Assembly (NCBI GenBank): GCA_009792885.1
Contig: WMCF01000006.1
Location: 2,795,419 to 2,859,418 of the forward strand
Origin: Eremophila alpestris peregrina
Taxonomy: Eukaryota; Chordata; Aves; Passeriformes; Alaudidae
Reading direction: 5' to 3'
Length of the DNA: 64,000 nt
How positions within the stretch are numbered: position 1 is the stretch's first letter; each line of letters opens with the position of its first letter. The notes under the pieces are model-generated. The model made no database searches. It was not told the DNA's origin and was given only the letters and a program-made list of their open reading frames with translations. The translations under genes and the position numbers were made by a program. Below are positions 24,951 to 37,600 of the stretch, piece after piece.

Positions 24951-27900
24951 GATTTTTGGGGTTTTTTTTACACACTGTTACAGAATCACTGTTTGAAAGG
25001 CTCATGGCTCTTGGAAAAGCTGGTACATAGTGGACGGGAGAGAGTAAAAAGTGACACTTTAGCTGTGGTAAAGATCTTTTTTTAAAAAGGGCCATTCAGC
25101 AGCACTTAAAAAAAACACTGGTCTTGGCAGCTGTCTAATTTTCCCAAGAAATTTGACCACCACCAACACCCCTCTCATCCCAACCAAATCATTTTAGTAA
25201 GTTTTTTATATTTAAAACACAAAATGTTCTGAGTAGACACACTAGTCACATGGAAAGCTGATTCTCCCAAACACAAAGGATTGCACTGTTGTGCAACCAT
25301 AGAATTACGGATAAGAACTGTAGTTTTCAAAAGTTGTTTGCTATTTGATTTAAATACTGTTTTGTCTTGCACCAGTTACTAGCTGTGCGTTTTGTGTTAG
25401 AGTACTGGAAAAAAGGTGTGATCAAAATCAAAGTGAACTTGCTAAGAATTTCTACTCTATTGACTGAAAATACTTGTGCTGTCCTCACCAAAGCTTTGAC
25501 ATTTCTCCTAGCAAAACAAATTATATCTAGCAAAATTATGTTTAGCAAAAACACTGGGTGTGCTGGCCCAATTTTATAGTCTTTATTTTATTTTTAAGTG
25601 TGATGTCTTACTATTTTGTCTGAACACCAATCTCCCAGCTGATTCAAAAATGTGTATAACTCTGGGAAATCTGTTTCAGCATTGATGAGAAATGGCAGAA
25701 ATGAGAAATTTATAGGTTGTTCAGCGTTGACATGGATACCTTTGTGCATGCAAAGGAAAATGAAAAAGAGAAGCAAAATATCTTCTGATTGTTTTCCCTG
25801 CAACAATTATCCTAAGTTATAAGACACAAGTATTTCCCTTTTTGTAAGTGTATCAAGTGAGAAATTCATGTTGCAAAACCAGCAGCAACTGACAGAGGCC
25901 TGGTTTGGTTAACAAGAGAATTATGGTTTTGATCCCAGATGCTGTAGCTTATGCACATTGCTGGCTCAAGTGTCAGCAGCTTCTGACCTCAAAGCTGTAT
26001 CCAGCAAGCCATCTGGATCAGACTCACAGCCCATTTAACATGAGCTAGGAACATTTATCAGGTCAATAAAGCTTTCAAAGTAGCAGCCATCTCAGAGTAT
26101 GAAGCTTATTATGGAACCAGTCTCAGCACTGGAAGATGCCAGGACATATTAGCCCCATTCCTCACGTATCATGTGAAAGAAGCTCTCCTTGGGGTGAAAG
26201 ACATGTCAGACAGCACAAACAAGACTTAAGCAGGTGACTAGGATCAATGAACAGAAATATGTCTGTGCCTGATAAGGTTTATTCACTGTTCAAAATGGGG
26301 TCTGCCAGCACAGATCAGCACAGGAGACAAGCCAGATGGCAGATGTCATTGCTCAGGCATAAAACCCCTTACAGAACAACCTTGGTTCCACCTTCATTGA
26401 TACCATGCATTACCAAACAGTAGAAATTTCATCTGGGTCAGACAAGAGCACATGACTGGGCTTATGTCCTGTTAGGAAAAAAAAAAATGATAAGGCGTTT
26501 ACATCAACTCCTTGCCACTTGGAAAAGATAGTCAATACCCAGTCCACTGTGAAAAAAGAGAGTGACATGAGACAGTTTCTGCTCTGGAACAGAGTCCACT
26601 GGCACAAAGTCATCCTTTCAAAAGGCAAAAGCATTCAATTTGAATTGGCAAGATGAGTTTGCATCAGCTATGTTCCTGTCCCATGTGTCTGTGTTGTTTT
26701 CATCTGATTTAGCATCTTAAAATGAAGCTGCAGGCCACAACTTCAGTGTCACGTGTGTCCAACATTTTATAAAAGTCCATATTCATCACTGGGAACTCTA
26801 GCTAGGAGTTATTACCTTTAGGATGAATATAGAATTTATCTCATCCAACTTTAAATGTCAATAAAGTAGGCATCTACATCAGAGCTTGCCATCAGAGCCT
26901 AACCTGGTGGCAAAAAGAAAAAAAAATGAAACACAAGGAACAAAACTCACTGGGTTCAGTTTAAAAGCCCTTTTCAGTACATGATTACCCCAACCCTGGG
27001 AGCCACCATTCATCTGAAAGAGAACCAGCTGAAATGTAGTCATCTCTATGATGTTTATTTATATAGTCAAGTGACTCCCACAAAAGTAAATTAGAACAAA
27101 ATCACCAGTAAACAGCGCATCTCTGGCTGTTTACTGTCAGGTGGCTGCTACTTTTCCATGGTTGTTGAACTTGGCCATATTCTATCCCTTAAATGAAAGT
27201 CAACCCTTCTTCCCAGAAGCTTATAATTCACCTTAAAGGATTACCAGGAATATTTTATCATCTGCTCTGGTGTTTAAACACTTCTTAAAACAATCTGCTT
27301 GACAGGAAGAAATGTGAAGTGGAGATCGTTCAGGGAACTCTATCAGGAGACTAAGTGGACTGTGAAATGCTCAAATATATGGTAATTGTCAATAGAGTAT
27401 GTATTCTGTTCTGATTGGTAGTGGGGAGTAATTTAAACAATTAGAAAGATTCCAGTTTGTCAGTACAGTAATCCCACAATTGCATTTAAAAAATGTCATG
27501 CCAGGACATTAGAAATTATAATTACTGAAGAAGATGCCTAATTTTTTGAATGGATCCTTGATTTTTGCTATTGAATAACTAGAAGCACAAATAACCTTTT
27601 TAGGGGATGAGTGATCTCTGCGTTTCATCAGTTAGCCAATGCCTGCTGAAACCACTTTCAAGGTGGTCAATGATCATGACCAAATGTGTTCAAAAAAGGT
27701 GTTCCAAATACCCAGGCATTTAGAATTACTCCGATGGCTTTTCTAAATGCTAAGCCATTACTACAAGAAACAAAGTTCCAGGATCTTTGTCCTCTTGCTT
27801 GCCTTTTTACAAGAGGCAGACAGGCTGTGGACCTGCCCCTAAAGACGGCAGGAGACAGATGGAAACTCCCTCTGTCCGTGTGCTGAGCTGGGCACACGCA

Positions 27901-30900
27901 AGCTAAACGCTGCTCAGCAGTTGTGGAGCTGTGTTAGCACAGCAGTGTCAACACAGCTACACGGCTTCTGGAGCACAACAGATGAGGCACAGCACTGTGC
28001 AAACACAGCCAAACAGCTCCTGGATGCTGTTTGGTGTAGCCCAGTAAATACTACTCTTTTTGCCATTCCTACTAAAAGGCCACATGTTTTTTATTGACCT
28101 GACAGAAGAGGGTGTCAGGGCTTGTTTGGGCTTGTCCTGGCCTAAGCTGATAATGAGCTTGTTTTGTTTAACTGGAGGGGGAAATGTCCAGCAGTTGGGT
28201 TTGCTTTGAGTTAGCTCTAGTTTACAGGGATAACAAGTAGATTTTCTGTGTTGATTAAACTAACTGTGATCCTAGAATAAAATACAGCTTGCAAGACTGC
28301 AAACACAGGGTGTACTGGAGGTCCCAGACTGTAAACACAAATCCCAGTGGTCAGTCAGTGATCCCTACGGACAGGCAACTGTCTAAACCACTTTAGATAT
28401 AACAAAGGGACTGCAAAATTGAGGACTAAAGAAACTAAAGTCCATTTAATGCAGGCTGTATTAAGAAAATGGTGAAAAATAAATCCAAAGTGACCCTAAA
28501 ACAGATGAAGAAGGGATCTCCAGCCATCAAACCCTGCTGGATAAGAACTAAGGACACTGGTAGCTGCTGACATTCCCACCAGCCCGGCTGCTGTCAGCCC
28601 CAGGACTGAGAGGGACAAGGGAGGGATGGAGCAACACCAGAGAAAAGAGGAGAATACTCTAATTTTGAAGTTAATAGGATTCAGGGCTTAACATGGAACT
28701 TCTTTGGAACTGCACTGAAACCTGAGAAGTAGGACAATGGCTTTTTTCCTCAAAAAATATTCACCCTTAGATTCATTTAACTTCACTTTAGATAGTTACT
28801 GTGTAGACATCTACATTTGATCTATCCATTCTGGGCTCGTTTTATAGTCACTTGAGTAAACCAGGTACTTTTAGGGCATGAATTATCTAATCTGTTTCGG
28901 GCTGACAGGAATTGCACCCTAGAATAATTCATCTTCCTACACTGACTATAAAATGGTTCAAGGCAACTAATTCAGAGTGGGAGATTTACCAGGACTTCTA
29001 CCTGTAAGAATATGATTCCTACCTTCTGTATTCATGCAGTCTGTTCATCCCTGTCTTCTTTATTTACAGATTATTTCACTGAGCAATTACTCATTGGACT
29101 GAAATCCCTTAGAAAGCATGGTCCCAGGATTTAATTATAAAACACCACCATTGGAAATACAGATCACTCATTTGGAAGAATCTTGCATTGCACCAATAAT
29201 AACAACAACAGAACTAATAAACAAAGGCCATAACTTGAAAGGTATTGCTGGAAGAAATAGATGGGAACTATAGAAAAATCAATGTCTTTCCAGGAGGCAA
29301 TTCAGCATCTTCCTGAATTAGGGTCTTATTAAGAAAACAATATTTAAATTAGGGGATGAGGAAGCTCAGCTACAAGCAAAGGTTAAGGCACAGCTACATA
29401 AGTAGAGGGAGAGCATTGGCAGCAAGTCCCATAGGAAACGAGAAGGATTTCATGCATCTCATCCCTATTTTACACTAACCAGCGCATTATTAGGGCATCA
29501 TAAAGGACAGGGCCACCCTGAGCTTGGTGCTTCCCAGCAGAGAGCTCTTTCCTGACCCCCCCAGCAGTGTGGCTGCCTCCAGCCTGAGAGGAATCAGCCA
29601 TGTGAGGCACACGTTACCACGCCGGTCTCTGGAGGAGACAGCTTGGCTCTGTGCACTTTTATAGCCCCATAAACGACAATACTAACAATTTACTAACTTC
29701 TGATAAAGACCAGCTTCTTGGGAATTGCTGATACCTCTATTTCTATGGGAAACAAATCTCTCTGGAAGCTTTGCTCTGCTGCTTTCTGAGCACATGAAAG
29801 TGCTGCTGAAATTCCTAATTGCAAATTAGACTTTTGACAGGAGAAGGCAGAGCAGACGGGTTGAAATAGCCTTAAAGTGCTTTTCTCTTCCTGATGGCAG
29901 AAGAGTTCATAATCCAGACAAATTAACTGATTGGAACAAACAGCGTTAAGGCAACACTGTGTGATGTTGTGGCTGGCAGCTGGTGGCCAGACAGTAGAAC
30001 ATACTTAACCAATTAGTGCTGTCCCTTGCACCAGCCAAAATGCACATTTAGAACAACTGAGAAGTGATCTGGGACATTTTGTGGTCCACATGCAGCAGCT
30101 ATACCAGGTGGGCCAGAAAAGTGAGATTCTCAGTGGATGAGTTAGCTGGGGCTGTAATAAACCTAAATCTCCTGCAAGTCAGTCTTTGCATATCTTATTG
30201 GCTGAACCACTCCAGGTTTAGCTGAGCTGTCTTTTTTTGGCTTTATAACACTTCAAGGAGATTTTAGAGGCATTTTGTGATTACTGAAAAATAGGCTGAG
30301 GATCTTTCAGAATATTCTTTTTCTGACACTGTAACAGTTACAGAATAATTATTCTTGGTACTCATACAGTACTTTCCATCAGCTTTCATAACAAGTTCAA
30401 AGAATTAACAAGCTAGAGGTTAATTTTCAAACTCAGCTTCAGTGACTCAGCAGTCCTAAAAAACCACAGTCATTTGTCTGTGTTCTCTGCCTACAGGTTT
30501 AGGTACTTAAGTCACTTGCATCTGAAAAAGTGAGCTGTAGAGACTTGAGGGAAAGCTGGGGAGGGATCACAGATTTCATGACAATTATTCAGGTATCTTT
30601 GCCAAAAGACAATGTTTCATCTTAAGCCTCAGTGATAAGAGTGAAACTCATATATAATATAGCATGGGAATGCTGGCTTGCTATCACCCTGGCAGCACAG
30701 TGTGCACAATGGAGGGTCCAGGGATCTGAGAGCAGCATTTTCCCTCCCTAATGGCCCATGGCTTGGGAAAATAATTTGCCTTGGGTTTCTATCTGTCCTC
30801 AAGAAGGAACACGGCGTGGCAATGACATTGTTAAAATTAATCTCTCTATTCACTGAGTACATTAGTTTAATTTCAGTTCTGAGATTAATGAACCTGTGCA

Positions 30901-31929
30901 TTTTTGATGCACAGACTCATGATTCATTCTGAATGTTTTTGCTGCCTTGATATCCCTGTAGTTACCTACCCAGTGTGACCCTACTATCCAAACACTTCAG
31001 AATTATTAATGAATTATGCTTTGAACATAAAGCCATAAGGAAGCAGTACTCAAACGTATTCCCTTTGCAGAAAGAAATCAAACTAGAATGCTGAAATCCT
31101 AATTTCACTGGTTCTTAATGCCTTGAACCTGGAACATTTCACATTTCCTCTTAAATCAAAAGCACTCTACCTGATTTTAGTTGTGTACATTACAGGAAGG
31201 TGACTCATGCCCTAGAAATGCCTTTCTCTTGTTTGCATCGACTAGGAAAGCCTGGACAGCTCAGTAGAGGAAAAAAATTATCTCTGCAGGGTAGGTGCTT
31301 GAAGTTTGGTTAAAAAAATACCAGTCAGGGAGTGGGAGAGAGGCTGTGGTACTTGCAGACAGGAGGGAATCAAAAGTGTGAGACATCACAGGTTTCAGGA
31401 GAACTCCCAAAAGAAACTCTCCAGAGTATTCTGGCCAGTTTACATATTATACTACCTAAAATTAAGGGGTGGAAAAAGGCTCTGGTAACTTCACACATAA
31501 TTGAAATGAACTCCCTTAGGAGTTTGGCTTGGCTTTTCAGCAGTGTGAAATCTGTTTTCACTTTCTAAACAAAATATTACAACAAAAATAGAAGTTGAGG
31601 CAGAAAAAGGTGAGGTCTGTGAGTTTGGAGCTATCCATTTGAATCAGAAGACTGTACTCAATGGGTTTGCTAAAAATATACTTGTGAAATCTATTTAGCA
31701 TTTTTGTTATTTTTGAAGTGTTTATCTACAAAGCAAAATATTTCAAAACTGTTTCTAATTTACCTTTAGAACTAACTTTAAAGCAATAGAAAACAATACT
31801 CAGTAAATTGCTTTCCAATAATGAAACAAGTTTAATGATGTTTACCTCTCTCTGACTAAATTCAAGAGAATCCAACAAATTCATAGAGTACTACTTGTGC
31901 TGCAGAGTCCCTTGCCAGCACTCCTAGGG
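24951..31929. other. Long intergenic stretch, no gene seen
   Basis: About 7 kb of AT-rich DNA with only short, featureless ORFs. A segment at about 28,110-28,310 begins TGTCAGGG, holds AATAAA and ends CACA. It could be a short LTR, but its flanks give no target duplication. Otherwise I see no element, RNA gene or promoter. Confidence 0.45.
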
Positions 31930-32605
31930 TAATATTACCCTTCTTGATACTTCTCAGACTGCTCCTGCCTGTGCCACCTGAAACAACAGCAGTGGGTAAT
32001 AGTCAGTGTCCTGTACAAGGCTTGGTAGTCTCTCAATGGCATCCCTGATGTAGCCACCAGTGAGCAGCACACCTCTCCAAAAAGTGCCTCAGGTCTCCAG
32101 ATGGGTGTTTCCACACCTCTTATCTTCCTATATGAGGGGCCCAAAACAGCACACAGGATTGGAGATGTGGCCTCAGCAGTGCCCAGCACAGGGGGACAGT
32201 CACTGACTGCCCTGGTCCTGCTGGCCACCATTGCTGATCCAGGCCAGGATGCCATCGGCCTTCTTGGCCACCTGGGCACACCGTGGATCATGTTCAACTG
32301 CTGTCACCAGCAAGCCCAGGTCCTTTTCTGCCAGCCAGTTTCCCAGCCACTGCCTCAGCCTTTAGCAGTGCCTGGGGTTGTTGTGGCCCAGGTGCACGTG
32401 GCCTTGTTGAATCTCATAAAAATGGCCTCAGCCCATCAATCAATCCAGTGTGCCAGATCCTTCTGCAGAGCATTTCTGTCCTCTAGCAGATCAACACTCC
32501 TGCCCAGCTTGGTGTCACCTGCAAACTGACTGAGGGCGCACTTGATCCCCTTGTCCAGATCCTTGGTACACATATTAAATAGGACTGGCTCCAGTACTGA
32601 GCCAA
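31930..32605 (-). mobile_element. CR1 LINE fragment covering the end of ORF2, minus strand
   Basis: Read on the minus strand, the segment matches CR1 ORF2 downstream of the catalytic core. The order is 'ggctcagtactggagccagtc', 'tttgcaggtgacaccaagctg', 'aggagtgttgatctgct', 'cacaacaaccccaggc', 'gtgcccaggtggccaagaag'. Frameshifts and stops break the frame. The expected 3' terminal octamers are not seen at the left end, so the copy is truncated or badly diverged there. It is not capable of movement. Confidence 0.88.
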
Positions 32606-34076
32606 ATAATTCTGTTTCATTTAGCCTCCGTTTGACAGACCAGCCATTTGACTGGATTGAGTTAGACTGAGATGGGCATTATCTTACATACATAATGAAC
32701 ATATTTTCAGCTATTACTGAAACTGCTAAGGTCCAGATAATAACTTTAAGTGACTGAGAAGGAACTTTAGCCTACCTGCTGCAACTGTCTAGTTGAGGAC
32801 CTTCACATCCTATCCATGTCTAAATCAGGGGGACGCAGACACTACTTGCTCTTTCCCAGCTATCTACCTCTGTACTGTATTCACTACTGTGACATTTAAA
32901 ACAATATGTAAAATTTACTGTTATCCCCTGCATATTGTGTAGCCTTATCAATGACTTCCCTTCCGCTAGCCCTGACATCCCATCAGGATTTGAGCATATG
33001 AACAGCATACTTCAGGCCACTGCTTTGCAGAGTCTTCATGTAGGCAGTGGCTGTTTATCCCGAGTGGGCTCAGTGCATGGCTGGGTTTAGGTTTAGGCAA
33101 GACAAAGCCTGTGAGTACCTCAGGAGTTAGTTTCACAGTGTATTCCCTGCTGGGTTTTTTTAGTTCTTTCATATGCAGAGGTCAATACTTTTGTAGAGAT
33201 TATCCTTTTAAATCAATGTCAGCTGACTTAAACTCAGATCAGCTTACATAAAGTCTGATGGTATTTGAAGCTGCAGGAGGAATGTGCATAAGCAGGGAAT
33301 TTTATGCTGAAAGTTGGCCATTAGTGTAGATCCAGGGTCTGTTAAAGCATTTTGCAGCTTCTTTAGTGCCTACATACGACATAACAGTGGATTTACAACA
33401 TGCTGTGACAGCCCCTCCAGCAGGACAGTGCCATTAATCTTCAGGCAGACTACTGAGATCAGCACTGATTTCGTGTTCAGATCCCCAAATCCAGGATCCT
33501 GTGCCCAGCAGGACTGTGACAGAATAAGCTTGTTCCAGAACCACAGGGCCTTGATCTCAGCCTGGACTCCCCTACCTCATATTTAATCATCATACTTTTC
33601 ACAGCTCCTCTGCAGGCTGTGATGTGGTGACTGAACACATGGTCAAGCATTTAAGCACACGATTAACCTAAAGTGCTTGAAGGGAATTGACTTCTGGAGA
33701 GCTGCTTGCATACTTGGAGTTAAAATGCACTCAGGTGCTTCACAGTTCTGTTAATTATCATTAAATACCTGCAACACAGCAACGTGGAGATGACACAACC
33801 ACAGTGTACTGCAGAATACATCTCCTGGAGCAGTAGTAGCAAATCTTGGCTTTAAGTGCACCTTTAAAGTACATATTTCAACATTAAGCCAATAGGATAT
33901 TTGACCATTATAGAAGAACATGATAGACTCAACATGCAAAACAGGAATACACTTAACCTGCTTCCAAGATGTGCCTGCTTCCCACAGAATAACTGTAAAA
34001 TAAATAAACTAATTGAAATTAAATGCTGATAGTTTCTTACAGAATATTGAAAACTTTGTAAGGGAAGGAAGGAAGT
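32606..34076. other. Intergenic, no gene seen
   Basis: Unremarkable AT-rich DNA. The longest ORF (33314-33586, 90 codons) has no recognisable features. Confidence 0.45.
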
Positions 34077-34111
34077 CATAAAAATAAAATAAAATAAAAT
34101 AAAACAAAATA
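34077..34111. repeat. (AAAAT)n microsatellite
   Basis: Six consecutive pentamer units of TAAAA/AAAAT, the last with one substitution, directly before a GC-rich patch. Confidence 0.9.
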
Positions 34112-34149
34112 GTAAGTGCTGGGTTTGCTATTTTTTCCTGTGAAGTATG

Positions 34150-34440
34150 GGCAGGAACCCATGCTGGGGTCCTGCCTGCGATGCTGAGGACACTCTCGCA
34201 GGTCCCCCTGCCTTTCGCGGGGAGGGGGATGAGGGGGATGCGGAGGATGCGGAGCTCAGGGCAGCGGCTCCGACGGGGCAGCACTGGCCCCTGCCGGCCC
34301 CGAGCTGCAGCGCCCCGACGATCGCGGCTCCCGCCCCCGTCCCGGGGTCACAAACACTTTTTTGTCAGTAGAAGTCCTCAGGTAGGCCGGACTGTGCCAG
34401 GCTCCGGCTCTTCCTTCTCCCTGGTAATGCCGCGGGTGGT
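34150..34440. promoter_or_regulatory. Isolated CpG-rich patch, possible promoter or first exon
   Basis: A short island dense in CpG between AT-rich flanks, including GGGGGATG and GCGGAGGATGCGGA near-repeats. A donor-like CAG/GTAGGC sits at 34379-34386, so it could be the first exon of an unannotated plus-strand transcript. No protein family is recognised. Confidence 0.35.
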
Positions 34441-34645
34441 GGCAGCGGTGCTTTTCTGTGCATTTGCCTCACTTGTTTTACTTGAAAAATACCAAGAAAG
34501 AGCAAGTTTGGCTGATGGTATCCTCACCAGCGCACTGACTGATTTCCAGGATGGGTTAAATTATGCAGGGAGAGGCAGGGAGGCTGAGAAGAGATGTGAA
34601 ATGCAAGACACTTTGCGTGATTTGCATTTTAGTTTCTTGTATTGA
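34427..34645 (+). CDS. Uncertain small ORF, 72 aa, signal-peptide-like
   Basis: The ORF starts at an ATG just 3' of the CpG-rich patch; an in-frame ATG at 34181 would give 154 residues. The N-terminus is MPR followed by an Ala/Val/Leu/Phe hydrophobic segment (residues about 4-19), then a hydrophilic part rich in Glu, Arg and Asp. This is the layout of a small secreted or single-pass protein. I do not recognise it, and a chance ORF is the more likely explanation. Confidence 0.12.
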   Translation: MPRVVAAVLFCAFASLVLLEKYQERASLADGILTSALTDFQDGLNYAGRGREAEKRCEMQDTLRDLHFSFLY

Positions 34646-37600
34646 TTACTCCGAGATCCAGGGGGTGGGAAAAAAAAAAATAAAGAGAAAGCAAAAAAGC
34701 AGTTGGCAGGTCTCCTAATCCAAATATTTCCAAAATGATTAAACATTTTATTAATCGAGGTTAAAGCAACCTCATTTGGCCAGTCTTAATGAAAACATAG
34801 GGTGTGTGTTAACTAAAAATCACTTCAGCTTAGCAAATTGAGACACATTGGAATTCAGGGCAAGCAGTTGTCAGTGCGCGGGTTCCAGGTGCCATCTACT
34901 GGGCACATCCCATGTTGGAAAGCGACAGAGCTGCCCACCACAGCGAGTTAAAGGTTTAATGTGAAAACACACACACACAACATTCTCTGTAAACACTGAA
35001 GAGAGAAAGGTGTTTTGGCATGTAAGTACAGCACAATAGAGCACAAGCATGATTCACGTCAGGAGCACCACTCCCAAGCACCTAAAAACCAAAGGTCACC
35101 GTGAAAAAGGATATACTGTGCAAAAAAGCCAAATAATTCCTTCAGACTATAAAAAAAGAAACAAACAGAAAACGTCAACACCACCCTACCCCTCCTGCTG
35201 CCCCCCAACCCCAAAAGTACAAACCAAAAGAAGCCCAAAGGAAACACGAATGCATCACAGCTTCGGCCCACAGCAAGGCAAGTGCTCTGCAGTCAGCAGG
35301 GCTTTCTGTCCACTGCAGCTTTTGGGCTGCAGTCAGTCTGGCAGTCAGTCCTACCTGGCTTTTGAATAAGCATCTTTCATGGTGACTTGGAGTCTCTTTT
35401 TCAATGAGTTTGTTTCAGCACTGCACCAGAACCAGAAGGGATCAAGCCTTTAAATAAAGTAAAAGTCCCTATCTGGGGAACTCACAGCACGCAGCCTGAA
35501 TTCTAGGAAGCAGCTCCCTTTAGGACAGTGCTGTCTGAACGGGCTTTTTGGGTCCTGGACTAATAAAACCTCAGATTATTCTGCAAATTAAGCAGTCTTT
35601 TGTGAGCTACAGTTCTGGCTTTCAGGCCATGTCTAAATTTCTTTGATAAACTACAAAGCAAAGCTACCATGCAGTTTAAATTAATTTATCTTCCATTGCA
35701 TCAGATTAAGAGTACACGTATGGTAATTTCCTCTATCCTCCCCCTTCTCCATCTCTCTCCCACACACACATCTCCCAAGGCTGTGGATATATAGACAAAC
35801 AATCAGACTTTTTTGTTGGTTTCTTTCCAGTGTTGTTTCATTTTAATAGGACCAGTGGGAATTGGCCTACTTAATGAGAGAAGCTTTGAAACTTCTTTAA
35901 AATAAATCTTATTCTAAACTGTGAGGAATAGGTAGAACTGGGGAAAAAAGTTACAAACTCCCTTTAATCTAAAAAAAAAAAAAAGTTTAAACCAAAGTGG
36001 CACACTGATGCAAGGTACTAACCATTTTATTTTGGTAAATTTTAAGTGTGTGATTTCTAATGTGCTTTCTAATGAATACTTTGTACTAATTTTTTTTTTA
36101 CTTTTTAATAAACCAGTTTTTTAAAATAGTTACTAAACCACTACAACTTTTTTAGCAACTATTGATTTTCCATCAGATCAGAATAAAAACAAACCCAGCA
36201 AGAAAGCAATTTCCTGAGATCACACTGGATAAATCCAGAAATCCATCTCTGTCCCAAAATATAATCAGTGTTACATAATATACGATCACCAGAAAAAGAT
36301 AAATCATCACCTGTCAACTAATGAGGAAGGTTATCATTATATTACTCCATAGTAACAGCTCTTTCTCCTTTCCTCAAAAACCACTTTTAAAAACCTGCTT
36401 TAAATGACTATTTGAAAAGACTGCTGTTATAAAATATAAATCCCCATGCCAAAAAATCTCTTAAGATTCTTTCTCTGGAATCACATTCTAACAAGGAAGC
36501 AGTAAAACTGCATACTTTATGAAAGATAAAAATACTTTACTTTGGCAGTTAAGAAAAGGGCTTGTTCTGGGTCAGTTATTCTATTTCTGTTGACACAGCA
36601 GAGGCAGCGTAAGCAAAGATCTGCCAGATGCTTCTGAACCACTGTCACAGGAGAGGAGGACACATTCCCAAATTTTGAAGTTCACAAGAGGTCTGGCCCC
36701 AGTCCATGGGTCAGGTGTTCACTGCAAGGGCACCTATCTATTTTGCAACTTTGCTTTCAGGTCAGACAGCATCATCCTCTACCCACGACCACACAACCCT
36801 TAATCTTAGATAAATGTACAAAGATTGCATAATCTTCCTTACCAGTCTCCATTTCTTCTGCTTCCTCCTCCACTGCTTCCTTTTGCACCCTGGTTTAGGT
36901 GTGAGCAAGTAAGCCCTGTGAGCCTTTGCACCCAGAGCAGGCTAGAAGACCTGCAGCACACAGCAAACTTACTATGCTGTATTTCTAGAAAATATCCATC
37001 ATTCCTGCTCCCACCACCACCACTGGTCACCACGATCCTTCTGGAGGGTGCTCCACAGAATTTTGCTGTTTGCTTAAATACAGCTTTGGACTACAACAGT
37101 GCTGTCAATTTTGACTAAGCAAAATACTCTAGGGGTCTAAAGGAGGGCAGAAACTACAGCCAGTTTAGAATGTAAATCTCTCCAGCTGCAAAAAAACTTC
37201 TCAGCACTAATAATTTAATCATGCTCAGGTGGAGAAAGGGGTCACCTTGAGTTTGCCTGAATGCATATGTGAACTAAGTCTGTTTTGCCTGAAATTTTCT
37301 TTACAAGCATAGTAGTGGTCTCCTCTCTGTATTAAGTTTGTAGGTGCTTCTCTCAGCTTCTTTTACTTTCTTCAGCTTCCCAGCTAAAATGCTGAGGTAA
37401 CTGCCCACCGTCCTACTTGCCTGGCACTGTCAGAGGAAGAAGGGAGTGATTTAATAACTTCAGGCTACAGAAATGTTTTCAGCCAAAACAACAATCAAAT
37501 TCCGAAGTTCTCTGAGATTTGATTCATGGTGTTTACAAAACTGTGGTGACCTTCACTTGTCATTGCAATCATAAATAACAGGCTGTCTCCCTCTGCTCTT

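Noticed and set aside
28110..28310. Possible short LTR (TGTCAGGG ... AATAAA ... CACA)
   Set aside because: The flanks show no target duplication and the sequence matches no LTR I know. TG...CA ends alone are too common.
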